40,014 nt of DNA, taken from Bacteroidales bacterium. Lineage in GTDB: Bacteria > Bacteroidota > Bacteroidia > Bacteroidales > JAIPAP01. The DNA lies in assembly GCA_021740045.1 (NCBI GenBank), contig JAIPAP010000028.1:1-40014 (forward strand), written 5' to 3'. The notes under the pieces were generated by a model, which worked only from the letters and a program-made list of their open reading frames with translations, did not search any database and was not told the DNA's origin. Made by a program: the position numbers and the translations under genes. Below, one piece after another: positions 32,028 to 40,014 of this stretch; positions within the stretch are counted from its first letter, which is position 1; every line of letters starts with the position of its first letter.

Positions 32028-32261
32028 TTAGAATTTCTTTTTTAAATCATCGATTGTATAGAGCTCTTCTTCCTCCTTGAGAAATTCAAATGACTTGGAT
32101 TTCTCAACCAGTTTTTCAATGCCTTCCTGTAATAATTCTTCTTCATGCTGTTTCCACATAAATTCTGTGAAATCCGATATTTCTTTTACCTTATCTTGCG
32201 GCAATTTCGAAAGCGTTCTAAGTGTCTTTTTTATTAAGATATCACGATTCATAATGTTCAT
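32028..32261 (-). CDS. Antitoxin-like partner of the PemK/MazF toxin
   Basis: The 77-residue product is charged, helical and small. KLPQDKVKEISDFTEFMWKQ (about 20-40) resembles the DUF2281-type antitoxin front. The acidic C-terminal half with FEFLKEEEELYTIDDLKKKF would wrap the toxin. There is no visible ribbon-helix-helix or AbrB motif. ATG at 32261 is chosen; GTG at 32270 and ATG at 32252 are alternatives. It directly precedes the toxin gene with no gap. The assignment is by position and composition. Confidence 0.75.
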   Translation of the reverse strand: MNIMNRDILIKKTLRTLSKLPQDKVKEISDFTEFMWKQHEEELLQEGIEKLVEKSKSFEFLKEEEELYTIDDLKKKF

Positions 32262-32420
32262 CTTTTTCACAAAAATAAATAATTATTCGCCTCAAAGGCA
32301 ATCAACATAACTACTATTAATAAATTGCTTCTTGTCCCTATATCATTTTTCTCATTATTTTACTAAATCAACCACCAGTCAGGATAGTTTAATGCCTTAT
32401 GAATGCCAAAAATTCCCTGT

Positions 32421-33980
32421 CTATGGCCTTTTCCTGTATAAAGCTTTAGCCTCCTCAGCCCACTGTTTATAATCAGATTCGAGTTGCGGCGTTGGATTTT
32501 CACCCAGAAAAATGCCGGTCCCGTTTTCGCGGAACCAGGGATCATCGATAGTGGCGCTTAACTCATAGTTTTCAAAATACAACTTCATTAATGAGTCGGT
32601 TTCAGGGGCACGGGCGTTTTCAATAACGGCGATCACATGGCTTTGGCTCAGGCTGTCTGGCGCCCAAAAGGTAAAGCTACCGGTAAAGCACATGGGCTTG
32701 GGCAATCCATGGGATTTACCATGAAACATAAGCGCACCGGCTTGCGCGTATAGCTCACAATAAATAGCGCAGTTCTGCTGTTCTTTGGGGCTCAACTCCT
32801 CGTATATTTTTATAACCTCTCCGGCAATAGTGTTCCAACCCCGCATATCGGAGAGGTCCTGTGGAATATCATGCATTTGGCCGTCTTCCCAGCGGAAGGC
32901 CTTTTCACGAGCTACCTGTTCCGGCTTTAAAAAGGGGATGCCATCCATATAAAGCCCTCCTGCGATTCCGGTAAGGAGAAAGGCCACAACAATAGTTACA
33001 GCGAATTTATAGGAACGGCCCCGAAAATATTTTTCCAGGTAATAGGCCCCAAAGGCAAAGTAAATGGGATACAACCCCAGCGTATAATACGCTTTTCCGC
33101 TACCGAGCAACAACAAGAGGATCACCCCCAAAAATACCAATCCAAAAACACGGTAATTCCTTTCCTTCGGGTGAAACAGTAAAATACCCAAAGCTCCCAA
33201 CCACAGAGGCAGCGCCTGTGCATTCATGATCAGTTGGTCGAGAAGAAAATCTGTATAGCTAACGTGCACCAGTTGGGTTCTCCTGAGTTCTTCCATATGG
33301 TGCAGCACCGGCCAGTTATGATTGTATTGCCAGATCAGGTTGGGAAGGATGATCAACAGGCCGGCAACAGCACCTATGAGGAAATGCTTTGACCAGAGCA
33401 GCTTCCGGTGGCGGGATATCAACATGGCTATGCCCAGGGCGGCATAGAAAAACACGATGGAATATTTATTCAAAAAAGCGATCCCAAACACGATACCGAT
33501 CAAAATCCAGATTCGGGTATCTTTTCGTCTCACCAAAAGCAACAACAGGTACCCCGACAGCAACCAATAAAGGTGATTAAAACTTACCGGCTGAAACAAG
33601 GTGTTCACATGCAAATAAGCAAAGCCGGCCAGGTAAGCCAGGCAAGCTATAAGGATGGCCAGGGCCTTTCCGCCCAGTTCCTTTACCATTGCCCCGATGA
33701 TCAGCACGTTGATAGCACCTACAATGGCCGGTACCAGGCGCAGGGCAAAGACCGTATCGCCGAATATGCCGGTAAAAAGCCAGGAGAAAAATCCGATGGA
33801 GGGCGGCACGGCTACAAATCCCCACGCCAGATGCTCACCCTGTGCATAATACAGGTAGGCATCGCGGTGTAGCTCGTAATTATCGAAGGTGAGGAGGTGT
33901 ATAAGGAGCTTTACCATGGCCAGAATAATAATCAGTAGCCATTCCCGGTTTAAACTAAGATTGCCGTTGTTTAGCTTCAT
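32421..33980 (-). CDS. ArnT/GT39-like integral membrane glycosyltransferase
   Basis: The 519-residue product has about ten to twelve membrane segments after a short basic N-terminus. The first loop holds FDNYELHRDAYLYYAQGEH (32-50) followed by LAWGFVAVPPSIGFFSW, the dolichyl/undecaprenyl-phosphate sugar transferase (PMT_2) pattern with acidic residues at the active loop (Asp33, Asp40). It probably moves a sugar from a polyprenyl-phosphate donor to a lipid or protein outside the inner membrane. The C-terminal 120 residues are extracytoplasmic. A 134-bp part of that tail is duplicated at 31547-31680. Confidence 0.86.
   Translation of the reverse strand: MKLNNGNLSLNREWLLIIILAMVKLLIHLLTFDNYELHRDAYLYYAQGEHLAWGFVAVPPSIGFFSWLFTGIFGDTVFALRLVPAIVGAINVLIIGAMVKELGGKALAILIACLAYLAGFAYLHVNTLFQPVSFNHLYWLLSGYLLLLLVRRKDTRIWILIGIVFGIAFLNKYSIVFFYAALGIAMLISRHRKLLWSKHFLIGAVAGLLIILPNLIWQYNHNWPVLHHMEELRRTQLVHVSYTDFLLDQLIMNAQALPLWLGALGILLFHPKERNYRVFGLVFLGVILLLLLGSGKAYYTLGLYPIYFAFGAYYLEKYFRGRSYKFAVTIVVAFLLTGIAGGLYMDGIPFLKPEQVAREKAFRWEDGQMHDIPQDLSDMRGWNTIAGEVIKIYEELSPKEQQNCAIYCELYAQAGALMFHGKSHGLPKPMCFTGSFTFWAPDSLSQSHVIAVIENARAPETDSLMKLYFENYELSATIDDPWFRENGTGIFLGENPTPQLESDYKQWAEEAKALYRKRP
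32532..32665 (-). repeat. Copy B of duplicated glycosyltransferase tail
   Basis: This block lies in the intact glycosyltransferase gene (encoding APDSLSQSHVIAV through TDSLMKLYFENYEL to ATIDDPWF). It pairs with 31547-31680. The PemK toxin-antitoxin genes lie between the two copies. Confidence 0.85.
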
Positions 33981-34043
33981 CCTGCTTTTTTTGCCAAAAA
34001 TAGTTATTTACACCATGTTTGATTTTAAAAAGCTAATCGTTAA

Positions 34044-35741
34044 TTATCGGATGATCAGCTTTTGGGTGTAATCCGATTTACCATTGGTTAGCCTTATAAC
34101 GTAGATACCGGCTGTGATCCCGTCAAGATGAGCTTTATACACTTCCCCCGGTGAAAAAACACCTGTGTAAAGGGTTTTAACAAAACCTCCATTTTGGTCA
34201 AACAACTCGATGGTAACCTCTTCCATTTGATTGAAGTTAGATGCTATTGTTACTTGTTTAGAAGCGGGATTGGGGAAAACGCTTACCAAACCGGCATCAT
34301 CGCGCATCTTACCAGGAATTCCTGCCGTGTAAACACTATAATAAAGTTCAACTTCATAAGCGTAGCCCGAATATAATAGTTGCCCCATCAGGCTTACATC
34401 CATATTACTGGCAGTAGTAATCCAATTTTCATCTTGCTTTAAATAAGCTTTTGCTATGATCTTTTGCCCTTCCAGGTCATAGGTGTATTCAATTTTGACG
34501 GTTTTCTCATAGTTATCGCCAATATTAGTGTTCATTAATACTTTTGACAGATCTCCGGCATCATTATAAATCCATGTTGAATAATGATGATCTTGCCATT
34601 CGGAATTTTCCCAGATTTGACAGTGTTCAGTGGTCATTTTTCCCAAATCATCATAAGACCAGGTATGCTGCTCCTCTCCTATCCATTCTTCATTACCCCA
34701 TACGTAATTAATTCTGTTTAGAAGATTTCCGTGCTCATCATAGTCATATATGATCTTTGTATCATTTTCCCAGATGGTGTCCTGCCAAAAACGGAAACGA
34801 TAGATGGCAAGATCACCGTCTTCGTATGTCCAGGTTTTATCCCAATGGTTTACCCATGAATCATTTTTCCAATCCTGGTAACGTTGAGTTAACCGGCGTC
34901 CTTCACTGTTATAAGTTAATTCGTGCTGGCTTGTATATACCCATTCACTTCCGTCCCAACGTTGATGACGCTGATTGGTCTTGTTTCCGAACTCATCATA
35001 AGAATTGATAAATTTGGAAAAATTAACCAGTGTGCCATTTTGATTAGTCTTCTTCAATTCAATAAGGTAATTACCATTGTCGTTATAAGTCCAGGTTGTT
35101 TCATAGATTGTAACCCATTCACCATCGGTCCAGTCCTGATAGGTTTGAACTATCTTGTTACCATCATCATCGTATTCCATGGTAAGTTTGCCCACGGTAA
35201 TCCAGGATAAGTAGTTGCCGTCTTCCACAAGCCAACTGATTATATTTCCGTCATCATCATATTTATATGAATTTCTTTCATGATTGAGCCATTCCCCTTC
35301 ATATACCTGAACAGTTTCGCACAGTAGATTCCCGTCCGTATCATATTCCCATGTGTTCAGGTCATCATTATTCCATTGTTCATTATACCATGCCAGCTCT
35401 AACTCCCGTATTGTTCGCCCCAAATGATCGCGAGTGAAAAGGCTTTTACGGTCGGCACCTTGTTCACTAGGTATAATTATACTATCCAACCTGTACCAGG
35501 TGCTGTCTTCATCCATCATATTTTTAAAGGCTTTGAATTGTTCCAATTTCGCCATTTGATATTGAAGTAGTGAAAGATCACCGGTTTGTTTACCGGTAGC
35601 CTTTTTAAGATTTTCCAAAGGAGAGGGTTTATCGTCTTGATGCAAAGTGCCCGGAACGGACTGCGCCATTGCCGGAATTAACAAATTAATACTCATCAAC
35701 AGACTAATGATGGAAACAAACGCTACTTTTACAATTTTCAT
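34044..35741 (-). CDS. Type IX-secreted protein with twelve W-rich repeats
   Basis: The 565-residue product has a signal peptide (about 1-26) and ends with a Por/T9SS sorting domain (about 488-565: FPNPASKQVTIAS, GITAGIYVIRLTNG, KLIIR). Between them lie about twelve units of 28-30 residues, each headed by an aromatic-x-YD-x-x-GN motif. Heads start near 102, 131, 159, 188, 217, 247, 275, 304, 332, 361, 390 and 419 (for example WEYDTDGN, YKYDDDGN, WSYDDLGK). Each unit has a W near its middle (for example GEW) and often another at its end. The YD pattern recalls Rhs YD repeats, but these units are longer. Probably a cell-surface adhesin or binding protein. Confidence 0.85.
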   Translation of the reverse strand: MKIVKVAFVSIISLLMSINLLIPAMAQSVPGTLHQDDKPSPLENLKKATGKQTGDLSLLQYQMAKLEQFKAFKNMMDEDSTWYRLDSIIIPSEQGADRKSLFTRDHLGRTIRELELAWYNEQWNNDDLNTWEYDTDGNLLCETVQVYEGEWLNHERNSYKYDDDGNIISWLVEDGNYLSWITVGKLTMEYDDDGNKIVQTYQDWTDGEWVTIYETTWTYNDNGNYLIELKKTNQNGTLVNFSKFINSYDEFGNKTNQRHQRWDGSEWVYTSQHELTYNSEGRRLTQRYQDWKNDSWVNHWDKTWTYEDGDLAIYRFRFWQDTIWENDTKIIYDYDEHGNLLNRINYVWGNEEWIGEEQHTWSYDDLGKMTTEHCQIWENSEWQDHHYSTWIYNDAGDLSKVLMNTNIGDNYEKTVKIEYTYDLEGQKIIAKAYLKQDENWITTASNMDVSLMGQLLYSGYAYEVELYYSVYTAGIPGKMRDDAGLVSVFPNPASKQVTIASNFNQMEEVTIELFDQNGGFVKTLYTGVFSPGEVYKAHLDGITAGIYVIRLTNGKSDYTQKLIIR

Positions 35742-35955
35742 GGTTTGTGGTTTTTAAAAGGTTATGCAATAAGCTTCTCATTGAATATGATTCGGTAAAT
35801 AATTTCTAAAATTAGTAAAAATTTAATATCGAATTACGTTGTTTGTCACCAATGTATCTTAAACTCTTTCTAACCAAAAAATATAAGTATTGATGAAATT
35901 ATTGAGTGCAGTCTAATAACTGGTTTAGCCCCCTATAAATCGGACAACTACGTTC

Positions 35956-37101
35956 TTAAAACCGCTCATAGGCCTCTTCCACTTGCCTGGCTTCCTTTTT
36001 GATAAATTCCTGCATCTCTTCCAGGCTGTTGATATCGCCATGCCAACCGGGATCGGGGAAATTGCGGAGGGCTTCACCTATGTTCTGTTCATTTACAAAG
36101 TCATTGATTACGGAGCAGCCTTCCAGTTCACCCAGCGGGGCTAAAAAAAGGTAACCGTCAAAAAGCATTTCCAAGTTGAAATCCTCATAGCACATACTGT
36201 ACCGGCTATAATCGCGCAGCTTTCCCATGGGTGAGTTCAGCAGGTCGAAGCCCAACGGGCGGTTGTTGTTCATGTCCATGAGCTTTTCAATACGGCCACC
36301 GGCAGGGGAAAGCAAATTGGGACTTTCGCCGGGCATATTGTAAAAAGCCTGGTGAAGCAGGATATTACAGACCTTTCCGGGATATTTACGATAAAGCCGG
36401 TTACCCAACCATTGATCGTCATAGGTGCAAAAATCATCAGCATTATAACGCAATTCGGGCATGGCATAGCGGGTAAAAGCATGATAAACACCCAGCAGGG
36501 CCAACAACTTTTCATCCTTCCGGATGATCTCTTTTTCAATAAGCCGGGCACGGAACTGATCGGCAGTACCCCTGTGAAAAACATGCTTTAATTTTTCCGG
36601 TGTGCGCGGCGGTTCAAAATCTTCCCAATTGTAGCGGTAGCTTAGATTTAAAATGCGAAACGGCCGCTCCCCCTCGCCAAGCTTACTATTAAATTCCCAG
36701 GCTGCTTTATACACATCGATGTATTCCCGGTAGGCCCAGGCCACATTATAATTGAACATAATCTCCTTTGCCACCTCCTCGCTGTATGCAGGAGCGGTTA
36801 ACAGCGAATCAAGCCGCTGCTGATCCTCTTCGGCCCCAAACTCCATCCCGAATGTGTAAATCCCGTTTTCATACAGCTTTGGAATAAGTTCCTGCACAAA
36901 TTCCAGGTTTTGCTTAATGCGGTGGATCTCACCCAGCAATACCACATCATGCACCCTGAATTGCTCGATGACATATTCCGCCGGCGATGCGCCTTCTTTC
37001 TCCAGGTATTTTAAAAGCGTCTTATCGTTATTCTCCTGTGCCGAAGCCCGCAGAAAGATAAAGGTAAACAGGATGAGGAATGGGATGGTGATGGTTTTCA
37101 T
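35956..37101 (-). CDS. Secreted ChaN/EreA-like protein
   Basis: The 381-residue product has a signal peptide (MKTITIPFLILFTFIFLRASAQ). The body begins with VVLLGEIHRIKQNLEFVQEL and FGMEFGAEEDQQRLD, which fits the ChaN/erythromycin-esterase/TraB superfamily: a GE-x-H block followed by an acidic block. Later GVYHAFTRYAMPE may give a further histidine. Members bind haem or act as hydrolases. The exact ChaN GEqHxxxxHH is not complete, so haem binding is unproven. ATG at 37101 is preferred over 37119, which would put a charged MHRQKT before the signal peptide. Confidence 0.75.
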   Translation of the reverse strand: MKTITIPFLILFTFIFLRASAQENNDKTLLKYLEKEGASPAEYVIEQFRVHDVVLLGEIHRIKQNLEFVQELIPKLYENGIYTFGMEFGAEEDQQRLDSLLTAPAYSEEVAKEIMFNYNVAWAYREYIDVYKAAWEFNSKLGEGERPFRILNLSYRYNWEDFEPPRTPEKLKHVFHRGTADQFRARLIEKEIIRKDEKLLALLGVYHAFTRYAMPELRYNADDFCTYDDQWLGNRLYRKYPGKVCNILLHQAFYNMPGESPNLLSPAGGRIEKLMDMNNNRPLGFDLLNSPMGKLRDYSRYSMCYEDFNLEMLFDGYLFLAPLGELEGCSVINDFVNEQNIGEALRNFPDPGWHGDINSLEEMQEFIKKEARQVEEAYERF

Positions 37102-37228
37102 GGTTTTTTGTCTATGCATTTATATTGGCCTCAAAGATAATATTAGAAGAAGGTAAATTTTACTTAGGAATAAAAACAGCATTCTAGTCACTTAGGATCA
37201 GCCCTCAAAACGCCTATTAAATGGTATT

Positions 37229-37684
37229 TCATTTTAAGTTTAATGCATTTCTCAATTCATACAACTTATCAGAGCCGGTTAGTTCATTCCAATGGAGCTT
37301 CAAAACCGGATCAGAATGAAAATCTCCATTTGCTTTACCATAAACCCAAACAAAATCCCGGTCGGCTAATACGATTTTTTCTGATTGTAACCTTAAACCA
37401 TACGAACGTGCCTGATCAAAAGCTTCTTGCAGATCTTTTTCAGAATTTATTGAATACTTTGCCTCCAGCACTATTCTGGCTTTTTCTCTTTTCAGGGCTT
37501 CTGTTGCCTCATGGTATGGTTTAAAAGACTGAAGATCTTGATTGGCATCATGGTATTTCATTTCAATACTGAAACCGAATCTTTCTGATAAGGATGCAAT
37601 ATCGATATTCTGAAATATACTTATATCTTTTTGGCCTTCAATTGAATTACGGTATAAATCCCATATGTATCTTATGAATTTCAT
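37229..37684 (-). CDS. Small protein resembling a type I restriction R N-terminal nuclease fold
   Basis: The 151-residue product contains ARIVLEAKYSINSEKDL (around 70-86), then QARSYGLRLQSEKIVLADRD and FVWVYGK. The E-x-K followed by Q-A-x-x-Y matches the PD-(D/E)xK plan of the HsdR N-terminal and related restriction-like nucleases. The upstream acidic residue of the PD motif is not clear (KYHD is a distant candidate), so catalysis is uncertain. The ATG at 37684 is chosen over TTG at 37693. The gene lies 19 bp downstream of the nucleotidyltransferase gene and is probably cotranscribed with it. No helicase part exists. Confidence 0.6.
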   Translation of the reverse strand: MKFIRYIWDLYRNSIEGQKDISIFQNIDIASLSERFGFSIEMKYHDANQDLQSFKPYHEATEALKREKARIVLEAKYSINSEKDLQEAFDQARSYGLRLQSEKIVLADRDFVWVYGKANGDFHSDPVLKLHWNELTGSDKLYELRNALNLK

Positions 37685-37703
37685 TATAGGCAAAACTAAA
37701 ATT

Positions 37704-38006
37704 TTAAACCACTTCTATCCCGTTCCTCTCAATCTCTTCCAGGAATCCGGCTGTATCATTTTGCTGTTCGATAAGTATGGGTTCAATCCGATCGTCAACT
37801 TGCCGGCGCAACCTCCATAATAGGGGTTCAACTGAAAAATAGTCTCCTTCAATTTTCCGAACAACTACTGCTACATCAATATCACTATCTTCATGGTTAT
37901 TATCTTTCGCATAGGAACCATACAGGTATACTTTTTCCACAGGAAAATATTTCCTAAGCAGATCACTATAAACTTTTACTTTATTTATAACCTCTTCTTT
38001 ATCCAT
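37704..38006 (-). CDS. MntA-type minimal nucleotidyltransferase
   Basis: The 100-residue product carries the nucleotidyltransferase signature LYGSYAKDNNHEDSDIDVAV, i.e. GS-x(n)-D-x-D (about 27-46). RRQVDDRIEPILIEQQ follows, with the third acidic residue. The family transfers nucleotides to proteins; MntA AMPylates its HEPN partner (HepT). Here no HEPN gene is found next to it: upstream is acyl-CoA dehydrogenase, and downstream is the restriction-fold-like gene. The ATG at 38006 is supported by the domain start. Confidence 0.87.
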   Translation of the reverse strand: MDKEEVINKVKVYSDLLRKYFPVEKVYLYGSYAKDNNHEDSDIDVAVVVRKIEGDYFSVEPLLWRLRRQVDDRIEPILIEQQNDTAGFLEEIERNGIEVV

Positions 38007-38152
38007 TCCTGCAGGCTTTCTGTTTTAGTAATAATGTCTCTACATTTTTCTTCGGTCAGGCTTTGAGCTATTGAGATAATTATACTACACGTGTTTGGCT
38101 CCCCTGCTCATAAATTCCTGCATTCTCTCAAAGCTACCGGTTTCACATGTTT

Positions 38153-39664
38153 CTAAGAAAAATCCATCCATGAGCTTTTATGGCTGTATTCTTCCACGGG
38201 CACAACACGGGGGCTGTATTTGAAGGAACTCACCAGTGACGCGACTTCCTGCCTGATCATATCCATGGTATCCCTTACAAGATCTGAACGGAATCCTTTA
38301 TCAGCCATACTTGCCACATGATCGGCCGAAATAATCCGGCTTAGTATTTTTCCCAGTCCCACCTGCTTGCGTTGTGGCATGTTATCGTCAACCGTAAAAT
38401 CGGTCAACTTTTGAAAATGACCGGCCGTAAGCTGCGTTAGTTTATAGGCTTTGAGAAACGAAGCCAGGTTCATGTCTTTGAGGAGCCGCATTTGTTTCAT
38501 TACCATTTCGGCAATTTGGGTGTAGAGCATTTCATTGGAGCCTTCGAACACCTGGAAAGGCCTTGAGTCGATAGCGCCTTTCGAAGCGATGCTTTCTTCT
38601 TTATAACCGTTGGCGCCATATAGTTGGGTAAGGGTTTGTGCCGATTCCTGCATTAATTCGATCACATATACTTTCATGGTATTGGCCTCCACGGTGGCCA
38701 TGGTAAGGTTATGCTCCAGTCCGCTGGCCCCGGCACTTCGCGAACACATGGCAGAGCTTATCGTAAACGCACTTTGTATACGGGCAATTTGATGCTTGAC
38801 CTGGTCCAGCGCCAATAAGGGTTTACCGCGAATAAAGCGCGTTTGGGTATGCTGAATAGCATCATCGAGCATGCGGCGAATAAAACCGATGGCCATGCCC
38901 GGAAACTGGAACCTGCTCCGGTGCAGTAAGTCCATCATTAACTTTAAACCGGTAGTGTGCGGGTGCAGTTTATATTCTTCGGGGACAAGGATATCAATTT
39001 TGTTTTTCCCGTATGGGATAGGATACAAGCCAATGTTATTGTAAATTTCTTCCACTTCGATTTGTTGCTCGGGATGCCGGGCATCGGTGATAAAAAAGTC
39101 GATATCACGGCTCAGCTCACCGCCGGGGAGTTTCCGGCGTGAGGTCATCAGCCAGTAATCGGCCATGCCTGTGAGTCCCTGCCAGTGTTTAACGCCATGG
39201 ATATGATATTTTGAATCCATGCGCTCATTGTAGGTTTGCATATTGAGCGCATCACTGCCATAGCCCGGTTCCGTTATCATCAATCCGCCCATGTTCTGCT
39301 TTTCCAGGAAACGTTTGAATATATCCGGTTTGATGGTTTCGCGGGCATATTTTACCACCGGTCCTAAAAACAGCCCGATGTTAATGCCAAACATTAACGA
39401 AAGGGATAAGGAATGGTAGGAAGCCTCGTCGAGGAGACCGAGAATTTCTTTTGTATTGCCGCCCCGGCCGCCGTATTGCTTCGGGATGGCTACCGAAAAA
39501 GGATTGGTGGCCATAATATCGCGCAGCACTGTTGCGGGGAAACCACGCCAACGGCTAAATTCCGTTATATCATCTCGTTCATAAAAAACGCGCTTCAACG
39601 TTTGTTTAAAGGCCTCAATAAAATCGCTAAAAGGAAGCAGTGTTTCGTTTCCGGAAAATGTCAT
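38153..39664 (-). CDS. Acyl-CoA dehydrogenase family protein
   Basis: The 503-residue flavoprotein shows TEPGYGSD (131-138, FAD/substrate loop), IDFFITDARHPE (middle beta domain), an RSRFQFPGMAIGFIRRMLDD helix, QLYGANGYKEE, and FEGSNEML near the C-terminal third. These match the acyl-CoA dehydrogenase fold. It is longer than ordinary short-chain dehydrogenases (about 380 residues), the extra part being C-terminal, which resembles the FadE-like or very-long-chain type. The exact substrate cannot be read. No other beta-oxidation gene is in the window. ATG at 39664. Confidence 0.88.
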   Translation of the reverse strand: MTFSGNETLLPFSDFIEAFKQTLKRVFYERDDITEFSRWRGFPATVLRDIMATNPFSVAIPKQYGGRGGNTKEILGLLDEASYHSLSLSLMFGINIGLFLGPVVKYARETIKPDIFKRFLEKQNMGGLMITEPGYGSDALNMQTYNERMDSKYHIHGVKHWQGLTGMADYWLMTSRRKLPGGELSRDIDFFITDARHPEQQIEVEEIYNNIGLYPIPYGKNKIDILVPEEYKLHPHTTGLKLMMDLLHRSRFQFPGMAIGFIRRMLDDAIQHTQTRFIRGKPLLALDQVKHQIARIQSAFTISSAMCSRSAGASGLEHNLTMATVEANTMKVYVIELMQESAQTLTQLYGANGYKEESIASKGAIDSRPFQVFEGSNEMLYTQIAEMVMKQMRLLKDMNLASFLKAYKLTQLTAGHFQKLTDFTVDDNMPQRKQVGLGKILSRIISADHVASMADKGFRSDLVRDTMDMIRQEVASLVSSFKYSPRVVPVEEYSHKSSWMDFS

Positions 39665-39846
39665 CAGTCACTTATTTTCGTTTGTTCATTCTCCCTTGCT
39701 TACCAACGGCTACTGCCATTAGTCAAAAGGGAGTAATTTTTCTGCACATTTAACAATTTCCTCGGCGGGATGTTTATTGCCGGAATTAAGGCCAGTGGTT
39801 TAATTTTCTATATGGAAAAATAGCAGTAAAAAGTACGGAGACGGGA
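39665..39846. other. Non-coding spacer upstream of the acyl-CoA dehydrogenase gene
   Basis: This stretch contains CTCCCTT at 39691-39697 and AAGGGAG at 39727-39733, a weak long-loop stem followed by a short T run on the + strand. A minus-strand frame in the same part ends in KHPAEEIVKCAEKLLPFD and a stop but has no start. No gene is called. Confidence 0.4.
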
Positions 39847-40014
39847 TTAGTCAGAAGTGGTATGAAGTCGGAAACATGCTTTATTAGCGCTTAATTGTAA
39901 AACTTTTTTAAGATATGTCTTTAGGCTATTTTCTTTATCGAGGTTTAACGCTATTTTAATTTCTGCACGCGATTCTTTTCTCCTTACCGTTGGATCTTGT
40001 CCAATAAACACCAA
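39847..40014 (-). pseudogene. Partial uracil-DNA-glycosylase-like fragment at the right edge
   Basis: The minus-strand frame is open from the window edge and ends with TAA at 39847-39849 after 55 codons. It reads VFIGQDPTVRRKESR, then ALNLDKENSLKTYL. The GQDPT front resembles the active-site loop of uracil-DNA-glycosylase-superfamily proteins, which would normally continue much further. After SLKTYLKKVLQ the sequence becomes unlike a glycosylase and stops, so the gene is probably truncated or shifted. The start lies outside the window. Confidence 0.4.

Noticed and set aside
32363-32440. Minus-strand frame ending GIFGIHKALNYPDWWLI after the glycosyltransferase gene
   Set aside because: It looks protein-like, but it would need a frameshift in the glycosyltransferase tail and no homologous end is known to me.
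37989-38110. Minus-strand frame with SLTEEKCRDIITKTESLQEW overlapping the nucleotidyltransferase start
   Set aside because: No start codon and too short for a HEPN partner; the overlap with a real gene makes chance likely.

Overview
The window looks like a chromosomal segment of a Bacteroidota bacterium (class Bacteroidia or a close relative). Several features point that way: a complete MoxR-BatABCDE (aerotolerance) operon, a DUF4293 membrane protein, a multi-DUF349 protein, a secreted protein ending in a type IX secretion (Por) sorting domain, a patatin-POTRA-barrel protein, and promoter-like boxes of the Bacteroidota type (TAnnTTTG, with TTTG about 20 bp upstream in the best case). Most genes lack a strong Shine-Dalgarno sequence; recR is an exception. 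No rRNA, tRNA, CRISPR array, transposase or prophage genes were recognised.

Layout. 1-537 is non-coding with hairpins and an interspersed-repeat-like element, followed by a Mut7-C-type RNase/zinc-ribbon gene (-). An AT-rich spacer with two unrelated heptanucleotide microsatellites leads into a nine-gene + strand operon (1730-10586): moxR, a DUF58 gene, a short BatD-like gene, batA, batB, batC, batD, batE and a YfcE-type phosphodiesterase. The Bat proteins probably form an envelope complex worked by the MoxR ATPase: vWA membrane proteins, TPR proteins and a large Ig-like membrane protein. Next come a DUF4293 gene and a YwqK/MORN-type secreted protein (both -). recR (+) has an unusually clear promoter and Shine-Dalgarno. 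A small ribbon-helix-helix-like protein and glmM (both -) follow.

14659-15254 is a gene-poor spacer with possible gene debris. 15255-19226 is a four-gene + operon: a TPR protein, a phosphosulfolactate synthase-like protein (ComA), a DUF368 membrane protein and aroE. It converges on a - strand run: an AsmA-like giant with a coiled-coil tail, aroC, a DUF349 protein and a patatin/outer-membrane-barrel protein. Two aromatic-pathway genes (aroE, aroC) therefore flank the AsmA gene.

28295-40014 is more accessory. It holds several small unknown genes and a chimeric membrane protein whose N-terminus copies the C-terminal tail of a nearby GT39-type glycosyltransferase. A PemK/MazF toxin-antitoxin pair lies exactly between the two copies. 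Further along are a T9SS protein with twelve roughly 29-residue repeats, a ChaN/EreA-like secreted protein, a nucleotidyltransferase paired with a small nuclease-fold-like protein in place of the usual HEPN partner, an acyl-CoA dehydrogenase, and a broken uracil-DNA-glycosylase-like fragment running off the right edge.

Most of the window is core metabolism and envelope biology. The candidates for something undescribed are the nucleotidyltransferase/ExK pair (37229-38006), the toxin-antitoxin-split glycosyltransferase tail (30677-32665), and the ComA gene in a shikimate-linked operon.
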